A stretch of 64,000 nucleotides of DNA, taken from contig CM054118.1 of assembly GCA_028673005.1 (NCBI GenBank), positions 91,798,858-91,862,857 of the forward strand. Reading direction: 5' to 3'. Made by a program: the position numbers and the translations under genes. Origin of the DNA: Tanypteryx hageni (lineage: Eukaryota; Arthropoda; Insecta; Odonata; Petaluridae). Shown here one piece after another: positions 12,401 through 25,058 of the stretch (its first letter is position 1; every line of letters starts with the position of its first letter). A model generated the notes under the pieces. That model saw nothing but the letters and a program-made list of their open reading frames with translations. It was not told the origin of the DNA and did no database searches.

Positions 12401-15400
12401 CTTTTGTTTATAATTATGGTGTTTTTTAATGCCTAAATTTGTGATCAAATGCTGGTGAGGTCATTCTTGCAAAAATTATTGCTTGCATCAAAGCACTCTT
12501 GTAAGTATGGAAGCCCAAGTAGTGTATAGTATGGTATTTAGTTTAGCACAAGAGTTGCAAGTTCAATTGTAAACTGATATCTACCAAGTTAATTTAATGC
12601 TTTCATTCTTACGTCAGCTGATTTTTTTTTGTTTCCATGGTCTGTTAAAGATAAATGATATTTGCTTCGATTGAATCGTTTTTTCAGTTCTCATTTCAAA
12701 TATAACAGAATGAATTTTTCTTCCATGGTATGTATATAAATCTATTTCAAATAGATTAGTGAACTGAATTCTGGCGAATTAATCGTCCTTCATTTTGTAT
12801 TTGCCTCGTCTATATTTATATGTTTCTTCTATGAGGCTCTATTAAAAACATTTTTGAGGCAAAGTTCATTTCATAAAAGACTTGCATTTTTTATTCATTT
12901 ACCATTTTCCTGAAATCATACAATTAAAATATTCATTTGACAACTTTTGCTGTCATTGTTTGATTCCTGCTTGTACACACACATAGTCTATATAAACAAA
13001 GCTCCGAATTGCATTCGCGTGTTCCACATTAACACTCTTCAAAACGTTGGGTGTAATTTGCGTAGTCTACTGCACAGCACCTCTGTGTATTTACAACACA
13101 CAAAACATCAGCATGTCACTGTATTTGCAATTGCTTGATGGTTCTGTGTACACTTGTCAATGTTTTTGTAGGTCAAAATATAGAGTGAACTTCGTTTAAA
13201 TTATATTTTCCCTTTAAATAAAAAAGACCATGAATGATAACCAGCAGTCAGAGAAGAAAAAGAGGAAAAGCCTAACTTTCGAGGTTAAGTTAGAGGTTTT
13301 ACGGTGATTAATAGCTGGAGAGCACCAACATTTGTTTTTTATTTATTTGCTCACTTTTCGGTTGTTCAGTTCTTTAAATGTTATAGAAATATATTTGAAT
13401 TCTTCCTTTATTTGGTCTTATTCCATGTTCCTTTATTTATCAAGCACATGTGATAATTCTTTTATGAATCGATATTTCTTTATCGAAACGTAGTTAGGTT
13501 TCGATCGTTTCGATATACGATTTTGTTTTTGTCTTATTGGTTGCCTACTCTTAATTGAACAGTAGCTTCAATCATGATGCTTATGTTATTATGTTCCAAT
13601 TTTCTTTGTGTTAATAAAAGTGTGGCTATGTAGTGACTCGCCCTGTATATATAAGTAGATGCAGGTATTCTTCTTTTACTATAATTCCTATTCCTTAATG
13701 CTCCTGTACGATTTATTCAGCTTTAGATCAATATACGTTCCATAAAATGCATTCTGTTCTTCATTAAATTCATGTTTTACTGTTCAATTTTAAATATAAT
13801 TGATGCAAATTACGACCTATTCTACATTACGTAATATTGTTAACAAAGAATACTTTGGTATATTATTTATATGTATGAACTATTTCTATTTCCATTAATA
13901 GAATCTTGGGAACGAATTAAATCTTATAACTTCATTTCTTATGGAAGTACATGTTCCGAATAGCGCTGTTTCAGTTAGCGCTCAATTTTCCTGGCACCAA
14001 TTAAGAGTGTTAATCGGGGAGTGGGTGTATATATATAATCATTATTAAGAGGTACGGATACCTAAACTAGGCAATTCAGGAAATAATGACTTTAAACATT
14101 GGTATGGTAAAAATGATCATTTGCATAACGATTATGTCATCAGTCCTGATCAACTCTCCAACATGGAGACAAAATATTAAAACTCATTTTGAATGGTTTT
14201 TGTATTATTAAAATACTACTGTATTTGTTATTGATCCAAAGGAATGTTTCTATTCAAATTATTGTTGGAGGTGATGATCCATATGTTAGTAACAATCTCT
14301 TTCTTTGCCTCTGCTCGCATCCCCCACCCTCCCCACGTCTCCTTTTGCCCGACCCTCTTCTCCAGCCCATCCCATCATTTGTCTCCCTGACTCTCTCCCG
14401 CCTGCATCCTTTGATTTCAAGTTACTGTCAGTTTGATTTATTCGCAGTCAACAGCCCTCTGAAACATCATTTTAGGGGCTTACTGATTAATTTTGTTTTA
14501 TAGAAAATGGATGTAATTTGGAGTATGAAGATTCCACCTAGTCGTTAACCACAGCTCTTCCTTACGTTCCTGCTTCCAGTTGGGTTTGCAATATATTTTC
14601 ATCTGAAAATTAGGAACATAGTATTAGTCATGCTTATAATGTTTGTTATAAAAGAAGTTTAAATTTAGTCAACTGTTTTGGCCATTACTTGGTAGAAATT
14701 CATAAATAAAAAAACTTGGTAAATTCCTACAATAAAAGTTTTTTATTTCTGAAGTTTAAATTTGTTGCATCTTGAAAATTCAAGTAAAACAAAGTCATTG
14801 GTCAAAAAAAAAATTGATGGTAAAATATTGATAGGAGCTATTTTCATAATTAAATCTTTTAATAGAATTAAAAGCCCATATTCCATAAAAAACATGAATT
14901 TCGTTTCCTCCACCTTCACAATATAAATCACTAAAAATTTCGATTGTAGCATGTTTTTCTTAAAATTTACTGTGTTTCCTTTAATTAAAAATCGAGAAGG
15001 ATGGAATGCGATGAATAAGTATCATATTTTATAGTAAAATCGTGATGTACACTAAAATTCTGTTCTTGATGAAGAACGCATAGGATTTCAAACAAGTTCA
15101 CAGAGAATTCAAGGTGCGTATTTAAAACATGACGGAAATTTATTTTGCGAACATTTAAAAAAATTAAAGGATTGCTTTCCATAATTTTCATCACATCTCA
15201 ATTATTTCAATCATGTGCGAGTTGTAGGAATCGACATTTTAAGCATTGTAGAAAAGCACATAATACTCGGGCATCGAGAGCTAACGTGGTTCCCAGTACA
15301 ACGTGTATGACAAGCTCCCCTTGTCTGTGTTTGTGTGTGCATGTGTCTGAATGTACATATGAGAGTTAAAAAGCAACAAGTCATTTCTGAAAAAAATTGA

Positions 15401-15757
15401 CTATTGAAAAATAACATGTTAATCTTAAATAGCCAAAACAATTTAATGAATATAACAAAAATGAAACAAATATAAGGAGTGCACTAGTAAATACGGTGTT
15501 TAACTTATGAGTAATTATTAATAAAAATATTGTTGCTTAAATAAATATAACTAAGGATTTAAATAAATAGCTAGCAATTACTTACCTTTATTGTTAGTTA
15601 CAATTAAACGTCTTTAAAATATGTCCATATAATTTATGCTGGTTGCACTAAAATATTGAATACATATATAGTACATATTTATACTGTGTAAATGACCGTG
15701 ATAAATGGATGTTAACAACAGGAATATTAGGAAAACATCTCTATTTCCGGCCACTTA

Positions 15758-15760
<3 letters not shown>
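12401..15760. other. Intergenic AT-rich DNA
   Basis: Apart from the Tigger-like remnant at about 13183-14026 and a pyrimidine-rich patch at about 14310-14420, I see no coding exon, RNA or clear repeat boundary. Confidence 0.5.
13183..14026 (+). mobile_element. Decayed Tigger/pogo-like element
   Basis: A TA-flanked left end (GAGTGAACTTCGTTTAAATT) is followed at 13230-13307 by a short frame with a Lys-rich start then KSLTFEVKLEVLR, as in the N-terminal helix-turn-helix of Tigger/jerky transposases. The region near 13960-14026 (GCGCTCAATTTTCC, GTGTTAATCGGGGAG) looks like a degraded right end. Boundaries are uncertain. Confidence 0.4.
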
Positions 15761-15762
<2 letters not shown>

Positions 15763-15799
<37 letters not shown>

Positions 15800-15817
15800 C
15801 ATACACACACACACACT
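15763..15817. repeat. (TA)n followed by (CA)n microsatellite
   Basis: Uninterrupted TA dinucleotides pass into CATA and CACA units. Confidence 0.95.
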
Positions 15818-15829
15818 AGTTAAAGGTGC

Positions 15830-16200
15830 TTGCATTCTGCAAGCATTTCATCACCTTGAAAAAATATGAATTTTTCTGAGAGATATTTCATCATTGGAAA
15901 TTTTTTTTTTATTCTAAAGATTTCACCACTGCACCGATTTTCGTTCTTTCCTTATGTAACAGTAATAGAGTAAAACAATCCCTAAAATTTTCAATTTTAA
16001 GAATATTACACTTTTTCCACAGTACTCAAGCCACAAGTTTCTGCCAAAGTTGTAGCTTATCTAGAAGTGAAATAATATTTATCTATTTGTTTGAATTTTA
16101 AAAAATTTTAACGACTGCAACAACATACTGAGATTTTCAAATGTTTATTTGGGTATGTGTACTAAGCTCTAAATAACTTAAAATTTCAGCTCCAACGCGA
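15830..16200. repeat. Dispersed repeat, copy 1 (second copy near 51190-51620)
   Basis: Segments such as GGTGCTTGCA...GCATTTCATC and CACTAAGCTCTAAATAACTT occur here and again, in the same order and orientation, near 51200 and 51327. The shared order over about 400 bp indicates a dispersed repeat without recognisable coding. Confidence 0.55.
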
Positions 16201-17607
16201 CATTACTTTAAAATCTTAAACATATTTTAGTGTGTAATATATGTGTATGTATTTGTGTTCTTTATACATTTCTACACAGTTGAAGCTATCGAATTCAAAA
16301 GTTTCATGGACCATCCTATGGACCAAAGGAAGAACTTGGTCTAGGTTTGCAGACCGTGGGGTCTCTTATACCCCATGGGGTCAACGAAATACTATTTCCA
16401 TAAGCATTCATGGGAGATGGTGTGGAGAAGCCCCAAAATACCATGCAACCCTTCACTGATGTGGATATAAATATACCTAAATATTAACTTACGATCACGG
16501 GAAATGGCTTATTTTATGCACAAAACAGAATATTTTAATTCTGTTCATGTTTTGTCGTATTATATGTTAAATCGCTCATAATTATCCCTTAAGCACAAAA
16601 TTTATTAACATTTTCCAGGCGGCAACAAAGCTAAATTTCTTAATTGTTGTCCTCTTCAAAGGGAGATAGCCACGTAAAGATTAATGCAAGGAAAATCCAT
16701 GCCATGGTGTGCCGTAGAGGAAGAATAACCAACACCAAGATAAAGGATACAAATGGATTCATGCCTAAATATAGTCTATGAATACTTTTAAAGTGGGTCG
16801 AATGATTTTTAAGGAATATTAGACAATTGTTATCTTTTACCATTAACATTGAAAGATTTATCGCAACATAAATCGAAACATCTACTTAGATTTGTTCGGC
16901 AACCAAGATGTTGTTTATTGTTTACTTTTTGGCTTATAGTGTCGACATAATCCACATAATTTTATTGCTACTTTAAAGGCTTTGGTGCAACTATCCATGT
17001 GAATATTAAGTATGACGTAAATGCATAATTATATTAATGGTAAAACTTAACAATACAAAATAGTAAATGTTAATGTAAACATCGCTTGCGTAATTAAGGA
17101 ATGGGTAACGTTTGATAAACTTGAGTACCCAACAGCAAAAGTAAGTAAATTTCAGAATTTATTGTATTAGTTTTATTGTAATATGACATCAAAAGTGATA
17201 TATCAATAAAAATAATAAAAATTGTTTGCTACTTAAAAGAAAACTCTTTCCCGAGTGAAGCCAAGCATTTCAGCTAGTAAATTATAATTGATTATAAAAC
17301 ATTTTATACTATTGAATCATGCACCATTGCCAAATGGTGCGAATTCATAAAACTAATTATAGGTAAGGTAATTTTCAATGGATTTATTTAAATGATAATA
17401 CAGCAAATATTTTGAACAGAATTTCTAATAGGATTGATAAAATAACAATTTATGGCTTTTATTTAATTTCTTTCAATAAAGCCAATTTTCAGAACAATTC
17501 AAAACTACTATAGGTAGGTAGTTGAAAGAAAATTACAATCTTAAAATATAGTTAAAACTCATTACAGTTTTATCGTTGATAGCTCACATAACTTTTGGCT
17601 CAAATTA
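16201..17607. other. Intergenic, nothing recognised
   Basis: AT-rich sequence; short open frames without family features. Confidence 0.4.
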
Positions 17608-17706
17608 TTAAACGATATAAATACTCCTTTAGCCAAAAACTATAGGGGATTAAAGAACCTTTAATCCCCTCTAGTTTTTGGCTAAAGGAGTATTTATATC
17701 ATTTAA
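17608..17706. repeat. Near-perfect 49-bp hairpin sharing a motif with the 25.4-kb inverted repeat
   Basis: The two arms pair over about 49 bp with roughly three differences and almost no spacer. Each arm contains ACTCCTTTAGCCAAAAACTA, a version of the terminal motif in the repeats at 25378-25896 and 30855. Upstream sequence (AGCTCACATAACTTTTGGCTC) also resembles that upstream of the 25.4-kb copy. Confidence 0.85.
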
Positions 17707-17724
17707 CTCATTACAGTTGACGCA

Positions 17725-18210
17725 GAGGCGTAACTTCAATTTTGAGGCCCCAAGGCAAATGATTAAAACGAGGTCCCCATAACAAAATTAAATAAAAATA
17801 AATGTGATATAAATTTTTATTTAACATTGTTAATACTTACAATACAATACAAAAAAGATTTCTTTAATTAACAATATCAATAAAGTAAAAGAATTTCCAT
17901 TAAAATTTTTATATTAAAAACAAATTATATTTTTACATTATACTAAAAAATTAAAAATAATTTTATTTATATTGTAGGTATTACATAAAATTTAAATCAA
18001 CCTTCTCGGTTTCATGCTAGCAAGTTTTTCGATTACTCCATCCAAATTTGATACCATTTTCATAGAATCTGAGCTTTATAGCAACAAAATTGCTAGATTT
18101 TTAAATCTTTTTGTCGCCATACAACTATGCAGGTAATTTTTAATGAATTTCATCTTCAGAAAACTTCTTTCATTGGATGCTATGCTAAACATAGAATCAT
18201 TATTTTTTTC
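17725..18210 (-). mobile_element. hAT remnant: TIR-like end plus C-terminal dimerisation segment
   Basis: CAGAGGCGTAACTTCAATTT near 17725 looks like a hAT end. On the minus strand near 18190-18050 the frame reads SIASNERSFLKMKFIKNYL, the SxAxxERxFSxLKLIKNYLR block of the hAT C-terminal dimerisation region in ZMYM1-like transposases. The rest is lost or interrupted. Confidence 0.6.
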
Positions 18211-19596
18211 TACTTTATGAAAAATTAGCATGTTATATTGAATACAATGTTACAACAATTGACATAACACAGGAGCGGGGAGAGAGCGCTTATTCGTGTA
18301 ACGCAGCAGGTTAATAGGATGATCTTAAAAAAAGTAGTTTATTCTTACCCTTCCCTTTCAATTTTTACTACTCCTTCATAAACAATTTCTTGTATGTTTT
18401 CACTTTGTCCCTACGTGTATAAGATATCTCAAGAAATTTCAGAGGGAGTTAGTAATTTTTTAGAATTAATTTTCTCATACCTTGTGTTCGGAATGGTAAA
18501 ATTTTGGTCAGAGTTCTAATCCCAAAACGATTTTCTCAACTCGTGTAACACAGGAATGACTGACAGGTAGGAACTTTTTAAAACTAATTGTAAGATTAAA
18601 ATATTTAAAAAATACAAAATCAAGACATTGACGTAGGATTACATGAATGATTGGATTTTCATTTTAACATTGCCAAAATAATAATCTCGTTCTATAACTT
18701 ACGAAAAATCGACTAAGAACGCGAAAGTAGATGGATTTTAATGTTATATCATATCTATTGGTTTATTATACGTAATTATGATCAATCTATCGTGTCATTA
18801 TCCACTTATGCAACGTATTTTGTTGAATCTCTAAAAAAAAAGGTCAGTGGAGATGTTAGTGATGAGGCCCTTTGAAAAATTCCTGGATACTCCATTGACT
18901 AGAGTACCATAAATAAATAAATACTGACCCGTTCCGGATAACTCAAGAGTCGGGTTACGCAAATCCGACTTTACGTAAAAACCTCCGAAAAATAACTTAT
19001 AAAATCCGAAAATTCCGAGTTGCGGAAATTTGCTTAAGGCAAAACGCTTCAGACTTAATTAGGGCTGTCATACGTCCTCATTTTCCCGGACATTTCCTCA
19101 TTTTTGGCGTTAGATGTACCGTCCGGGAGGAATTTCTAAAATTTCGAGAATGTCCGGAATTTTGGTGCTCAAAATTTCAAACTCTCCTGATCTTCAGTAT
19201 TGGTTAAATTTTCTTAAGTATATCCCTATCAGCGTCGCCAGTTTAGCAGATATCCGTATTTTTTCCTCAAGTATCCCTACTTCCGGTTGTGAATACAGAG
19301 GTATCCTTCGATTTACGGGTTCGGGGAATGCGTTTTCGCATATACGCGATTTTATTTTTACGACCATTTTTCGATACATGTATATACGTCGCGTATTTGC
19401 ATTTACGTGATTTTATTCTTACGGCCATTTATCAATATACAAATCGCGTATTTGCATTTATGAGATTCGTTATGCGCACAGTATGTACTCTTAATAGTTT
19501 TGTTATTTATTAAATACGAGCGGAATTACCCGTTGAACATCAACGGGACTTTGTAGTGTGATTAAAATATAACTTCTGAAGTGTGTGTGTAAAAAC

Positions 19597-19606
19597 ATAT
19601 ATATAT

Positions 19607-19638
<32 letters not shown>

Positions 19639-19640
19639 CA
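19597..19640. repeat. (TA)n microsatellite
   Basis: Alternating TA over about 44 bp with one phase slip. Confidence 0.95.
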
Positions 19641-20159
19641 AAGTAAATGTAATTGTTTGATTAATTAATAAATTCCTGTCAGTCATTTGAATTCTCCCAG
19701 AAAATGAAGCGCTTGAAATTTATTACATTCTGGCATCAATATACGACTTGATTTGCAACTCTTTGGCTCCGTTATTCTTCCTCTTCGTATGTTTACTGAA
19801 TAATAATATTATTCAATTATTAACGTTGCAATCTATTAGGTTTGACATTGCGCGAAGCGAATAACACAATTCTTTCGTCTATTTGAATGCTTAATTGACG
19901 CTAATTCAATCGGAGGCAACAATGCGAGTCGCCTTGGCAACACCCGGAAAGGGTACGAAAAAGCAATAAAATTTCGAAAAGAAATGCGTGTCTCTGACAA
20001 ATTCTTCCGTGTAACATCTAAACATCGCAAGAATAAGATATTTTTTAGTTTTAGCCGTCGAATAAAACAAAAATTCGGTCCATATTTACATACTTTAATG
20101 AATGAAGGAAATAAACCTTGCACCTTGAAAAATCGAAAATCCCGTGTAAACTTATGGGA

Positions 20160-20345
20160 AAATATAATTGTTTCCCGGAGTCGAATCCGGGACCTTTTCC
20201 GGGATGTTTGATTTTTCTAGGAACCACCTCATGCGGGTTTAACGATTGTGAAAGTTTCAGCTCTTAATTCCATTGGGAAATGTCCAAAAATACCGGGACA
20301 GACAGTCAGACGGACACTTGAGAATTATTATATAAGGATTTCATA
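20160..20345. repeat. Retroposon-like fragment with B-box-like motif and ACAGACAGTCAGACGGAC tail
   Basis: GGAGTCGAATCCGGGACC near 20175 resembles a Pol III B-box. About 120 bp downstream a GACAGACAGTCAGACGGACA tract and TTATTATATAAGGATT follow, an arrangement often seen at the 3' ends of insect SINE/RTE copies. Not assigned to a family. Confidence 0.35.
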
Positions 20346-21464
20346 GATTCTTGCGCGTCTACTATTACCTTTATCATCCCTTCATAGATACCATTCATTG
20401 CATCGTACGGCAGAGCAGGGTTCCCCGGGAGTTCCTACGTCAACAGAATTTCTTTTCTTATTTCCCTCTTTGCGCAAATAACGCACTTGAACCCACTTTT
20501 TTGTGCAAAAATATTCATTGAGTTGGGTGAAGAGGATATATTTGTATAGGAAGTTCACTGATCGAAGGAGCTTCGAGAAATCTGTGATTTATGGCAGAAT
20601 CTTAATGAAGAAAAAATTAAGGAACTGTAAAAGAGGACGCTGCACAGGACGCCATATCACGTCGAAGATGCTTTGAGGGGTTAAAACGGTCATTAAATCA
20701 AATTTATAACTCAGGAACGAAAGCAACGCCTATTACATTATTTTCAATGGTAAAAATATTTTCGATTTACAAGTTTTAACTTGACGCGACGATTTCCAGG
20801 AACGCAACTCTAACGCAGATAGGGGGATACCTGTAGTTTACTTAGAACAAAGGGTTACTAGGTGTCGCTGTTTGGTCGTGTGAAGATCGTTCTTCTTTCA
20901 AGAATGTGAGTAGCAAATTATTTCGTCCGTTCTCCTGCAATTGTTGAAGCCTTCGTAATTGAAGTATTCTGCGCATATTTTGCATAACTGTATCCAACAT
21001 GGAACAGATACACTGGATGTGCCCATAGAGTCAATTGTTATAAAGATTTTGAACTCTTTTTCATTTTACACTGTATTTGTTGAATGTATGCAACAATTTT
21101 TTGAATTTGCCCTAGTAACTTATAAAATGCTACTTGATCACAGTAGAACTCGCTGGCTTTCACTATTACCTGTTATTGATAGACTTCTACATATGTTTCC
21201 AGCATTATAAGTAAATATATCATAAGATTTCCATAGGAGAATATAAATATTTCATGCTGAGATTAAAAGTTAAAATTCAAGAAAATATTTTAAATCATAG
21301 GTTTGTATATGCTAGTGGTTCTTTATTTCAATTTAATTTTTTTGACATTTTACTGCGTTTCATAATTATGTTATCAAACTAAGATTTAATTAAGCGCTAA
21401 TGTTACACTAACGTGTGTGAATTCTGCTATTATGAGGAGTGATAGATTTCAATCAATTAAGCTA

Positions 21465-22320
21465 AATTCAAATTCAAATTTATTGGTCCGGGGATCATAC
21501 ATTCAGATGATATAGGACAATATACAGTAAAATAACGCTAAAAGTAAAAAAAGTAAAAAAATGCAATAAAAAAAAGATAATATAAAGTTAGCTGTCATAC
21601 ATAATTACAATGACCTATCATTTAAATATTCATTAACAGAATAGTACATATTACCTTGTAAAAACCTTTTCACCTTTATCTTAAAGGAATCATAGTTTTG
21701 GATAAGTTTAAGTTGTGGAGGAAGTTTATTAAAAAGTCTGATTCCCATTTCTCTAGGTCCTAATTTTATGGTTTTGGTCCTTATTAAATTAAGATGCAAA
21801 TCAGATTGTCCTCTAGTGAGGTAGTGATGATGGTCCGAATTAACTGTGAAATCATTTAAGTTATTTTTCACAAACAGTACTACTGACAGAATATAAATAC
21901 ATGGGAGGGGAAGAAGCTTCAAAGTCATAAAAATGGGCCTTGAAGGAGAGTCATATGGTTTCCATGAGATGATTCTAACTGCTCTTTTCTGGATCTTGAA
22001 AATTTTGATGGAATGAGATGAAGAACCCCAGAAGATAATATTGTGTGTGATATGGGAATAGAATGTGCCATAATATAGATTCAAGAGGACGTCTCTACTA
22101 ACTGTTTCTCTCAGTTGCCTAATCAGGTAACATGTAGAGCTTAGCTTATGGGATAAAATGTCAATGTGTGATTCCCAAGAGATATTAGCATTTAGGTGAA
22201 CACCAAGAAATTTGCTAGTAGAGACTTGTTGGATAGATTTTTGATCAATTTTTATTAACAGACTTTCTGTTGACTTTTTGCTATGTGAGAAATGGATCAT
22301 TTGGGATTTTTGTACATTAA
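21465..22320 (-). mobile_element. 5'-truncated Jockey/CR1-like LINE, reverse-transcriptase C-terminus
   Basis: Minus-strand codons 22300-21605 encode about 231 aa with FLGVHLNANISWESHI, then IFWGSSSHSIKIFKIQKRAVR, then RLFNKLPPQLK. This is the post-catalytic region of non-LTR reverse transcriptases of the Jockey/CR1 group. The catalytic YADD part is missing, as expected for 5' truncation. Downstream on the same strand comes an AATAAATTTGAATTTGAATTT tail near 21485-21465, a common LINE 3' terminus. Confidence 0.85.
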
Positions 22321-22621
22321 GATTTAGGAGGTTATCTTGACACCTATGGTTTGGTGGTTTGGTGGCTATGGTTTGTTAATATATTATTTTATCTGCGAAC
22401 TTAAATTCAGACATTTGCTTTGAGTGTCTCTTAAAAATATATGAAATATATAATCCCTCTGTATCTAAAATCAATGTATGCACGTTCATGGAAGTTTATA
22501 AAAATAAAATGTCGGTTAGGTTGTAAAGCGGGTTGTGGTATCAGGGGAGAGAGATGTCCTCATTTTTGTCATCAAGTGTCCTCATTTCTTGGATTGGGGA
22601 CATGGCAGCCCTAGACTTTAT

Positions 22622-23170
22622 GATCAAATGTTGAATGAAGTTTAAACACGACAATTTATTTTAAGTTTATCAAAGTACACGTAGCACTTATTTATGGAAT
22701 ATTGAATGGTTAGAGATATTTAATGACAGTATTTAATACGAAATCTAAAATTTCGTTGCGTATTGTGATCGCCTTCTTTGCAATTATTTGGTGCTGAGGA
22801 AGATGAATTCTATGGGTTTAAAATTACTTAAATCTTTAATTATATATAATAATATATTCATTAACTAAAAAATTATTTCAATTTGTGTATATACTAGGTT
22901 TTTTGTTTTAGATGCGTGTTTTGCTGGAAGTCTACCTGGCGATTTTGCAGGAGACTACAGCAATCAACTGATTAGCTAGTGAAATGTGGAATATTTGGTG
23001 AGGATGAAAATACAATTGTAAGGAAGTAACTAGGTGTTTGATACGTTTAATTACTATACTATTACTATAAGCTGGAGTATCGATAATTAGCGTGCTTTCC
23101 CCTCAATTCACCCAAAAGTTGAGGATCTGGTGCGAGTTAGCTACACTTCATTTTTTTGTTTTAACTGCAC
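22622..23170. other. Intergenic, nothing recognised
   Basis: AT-rich with no supported feature. Confidence 0.4.
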
Positions 23171-23171
23171 A

Positions 23172-23262
23172 GAAGTGTTACCCGTGTATAAGGCGCACCC
23201 CTACTTTAAGATCTAAAACTGTGGTCTTCAAACTGCGCGTTATACACGAGTTTATACGGTAA
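23172..23262. repeat. Small inverted-repeat element (CCGTGTATAAGGCGCAC ends)
   Basis: ACCCGTGTATAAGGCGCACC and, facing it, GCGCGTTATACACGAGTTTATACGGT form an imperfect inverted repeat of about 25 bp across a short AT-rich core, resembling terminal sequences of the elements near 34611 and 42087. Confidence 0.5.
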
Positions 23263-23559
23263 ATGTATAATATGAAATCGTGAGTTTACTTTAAACTTTT
23301 TCTTTATTTAATATTTTAAATTTTCAGTATTTTTTATCCCCCCAGCCACCCACTCCTTATATAGCGTAATACTGTACATTATTATTCTCTATGAAATCAA
23401 ATAGGTAGTAACCGTCGCAAAATTGTACAATCAATAGAAAAATTTGATAAATAGGACAAGCTCTGCAAAAAGTTAGGGCTCATGACCTCCAAATGCCTTA
23501 AGATATAAGATATGCCTTGTGATATCACCTAATCAAAAGTTTTACAAAAAATATTGATT

Positions 23560-23776
23560 TAAAAATTTTCTGCTTCACTTCTAACGAATTGTTCCTCAAC
23601 ACTAGGTTCATTGAAGAACTTCTTTTTAATTTGAATTAATTTAGTTTTAAACTCGATTGATATACCATATTTTATAGCCATTTGGTTTGCTTCATTTTTA
23701 AATCGAAATCATTTCATAGAGACAAAAGTGTTTCGGTGCATTTTTACATTCTCCCGAACTGACGATCCGCCCCTGC
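23560..23776 (-). mobile_element. hAT transposase remnant with TIR-like end
   Basis: Minus-strand codons near 23700-23570 read NEANQMAIKYGISIEFKTK, similar to the EAxxMAxxYGIEPxF block in ZMYM1-type hAT transposases. At about 23752-23776 CAGGGGCGGATCGTCAGTTC (minus strand) resembles a hAT end. Short and degenerate. Confidence 0.5.
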
Positions 23777-24382
23777 TAATGTGCTTGCACTTCGCACTTT
23801 TTTCTTTCGCCCTGGCGCACATTTTTTGAGGCCCTCTTGAAACGGATAAAAATAGAACAAATCTTTAAACGTAATTTTGAAACGTTTCATGTTAGTTTTA
23901 TTTGCTCTGGAGTCGTACACAGGACTCTTTTAGTAGTGATGAGATGTATGTTCTGGCGCGCTTAATTTATTCAGGTCACGTACAACAATTAACCCATAAA
24001 CAATACCATAACAAGAGACAATAGAAATACGTGGTCACCACAAAAGGAAATCAATGTCAAATCCAAAAAAGGAGAGATTTCCTTAAAGGTATTAGTCCTT
24101 TCTTGCTACAAGATGAGACATGTTCAAATTTATAAACAACAGCATAAACAATAGCAATTATCTCAGTAAATAATAAACTTAGAGAAAAACAAATAACTCC
24201 ACGTGAAAGAGGAGACCATTTCCGTAAAGGATCCATCGCTTTGAGCGAATCGTGACCATACTATATTAATCCCGAGTGAATAAAAAACGAACGTGATTGG
24301 TGGAGGAGAGGTCGGTGCGTGGATATGTACCCTCCTTCGCGGGGAGATTAGTCATTCTAATTTGGAGATAGATCGAAAGAAG

Positions 24383-24982
24383 ATGTCTCCTTTACTCTCC
24401 GTGAAAGCCGAACTCGGTGGGAAGCATCAGCTAGCCGTGTGTAAACTGAAGGGTAAAGTGAGTAATGTGTACGAAGTGCTCCTTCCCTTGACGCTGCTAG
24501 CTAACAACGAAGAGAATGATTTAATTCTAAACCTGCATTTTAACGAAAGATGCTATGTGGAATTCAGACATATGAACAGAGGCATCGATCTAGTGGGACG
24601 AGATGTTACATTCTCCGGTTTCGAAAATCCGAAAACGAAAGAGATTGAGCGATTCAATGTGTCTACGGTGGAACAGTTGAAGCTCGAGGGAAAGATGTTG
24701 GAAATGACTGAGAGACAGGACCCTTCCATCACGTGTCACGTCTACAGAATAATGAAGACGTGGCCGGTGATGTCTTCAGATGAAGATCTTATTAGCCGCG
24801 GAACGGGATCTGTAGCATTTGATGGTGGTCAACCAGACGGTGCTTTCACCCCACCCGTGACATTTACAACTGGACAGAAGTCGAGAATCAACTACCAAAA
24901 AGCATACGATAGCCGAGAGGAGCTTTTACAATCGTATATTTTTATACTAAATGTTGTACCATCGAGCATTACTCTGTTTTGA
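24383..24982 (+). CDS. Orphan 199-aa protein at the edge of the virus-like cluster
   Basis: Intact intronless frame starting at ATG 24383; the longer frame from 24293 begins with GTG. It ends TGA 24980-24982, directly followed by AATAAA at 24983. The N-terminal half is mixed alpha/beta with LPLTLLANNEENDLILNL; the C-terminal third has a Gly/Pro-rich stretch (DGGQPDGAFTPPVTF). No signal peptide or clear membrane segment. It points opposite to the capsid genes and its codon use is less AT-rich than its surroundings, as in that cluster. No function recognised; assignment to the element rests on position and composition. Confidence 0.55.
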   Translation: MSPLLSVKAELGGKHQLAVCKLKGKVSNVYEVLLPLTLLANNEENDLILNLHFNERCYVEFRHMNRGIDLVGRDVTFSGFENPKTKEIERFNVSTVEQLKLEGKMLEMTERQDPSITCHVYRIMKTWPVMSSDEDLISRGTGSVAFDGGQPDGAFTPPVTFTTGQKSRINYQKAYDSREELLQSYIFILNVVPSSITLF

Positions 24983-25058
24983 ATAAAAAGAATTTAAAAA
25001 AATCTTCTGATATCATTTTATTTATCCTACCCTTGGTGATAGAGAGAGAAAAAAAATA

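Larger units (their letters stand above)
19060..22613 (+). mobile_element. hAT element with TAGGGCTG ends and 8-bp target duplication, interrupted by a LINE
   Basis: The left end TAGGGCTGTCATACGTCCTC matches the reverse complement of the right end (TAGGGCTGCCATGTCCCC). The flanks GACTTAAT (19052-19059) and GACTTTAT (22614-22621) agree at 7 of 8 bases. Plus-strand codons at 20959-21210 read SAHILHNCIQHG and later TRWLSLLPVIDRLL, the conserved block of hAT transposases. A Jockey-like LINE at about 21465-22320 sits inside, and a (TA)n tract at 19597-19640. The transposase is otherwise eroded. Confidence 0.75.

Noticed and set aside
14189..14503. 104-codon + strand frame with pyrimidine-rich stretch
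   Set aside because: Low-complexity CT/CCC tract; no motif, no splice context.
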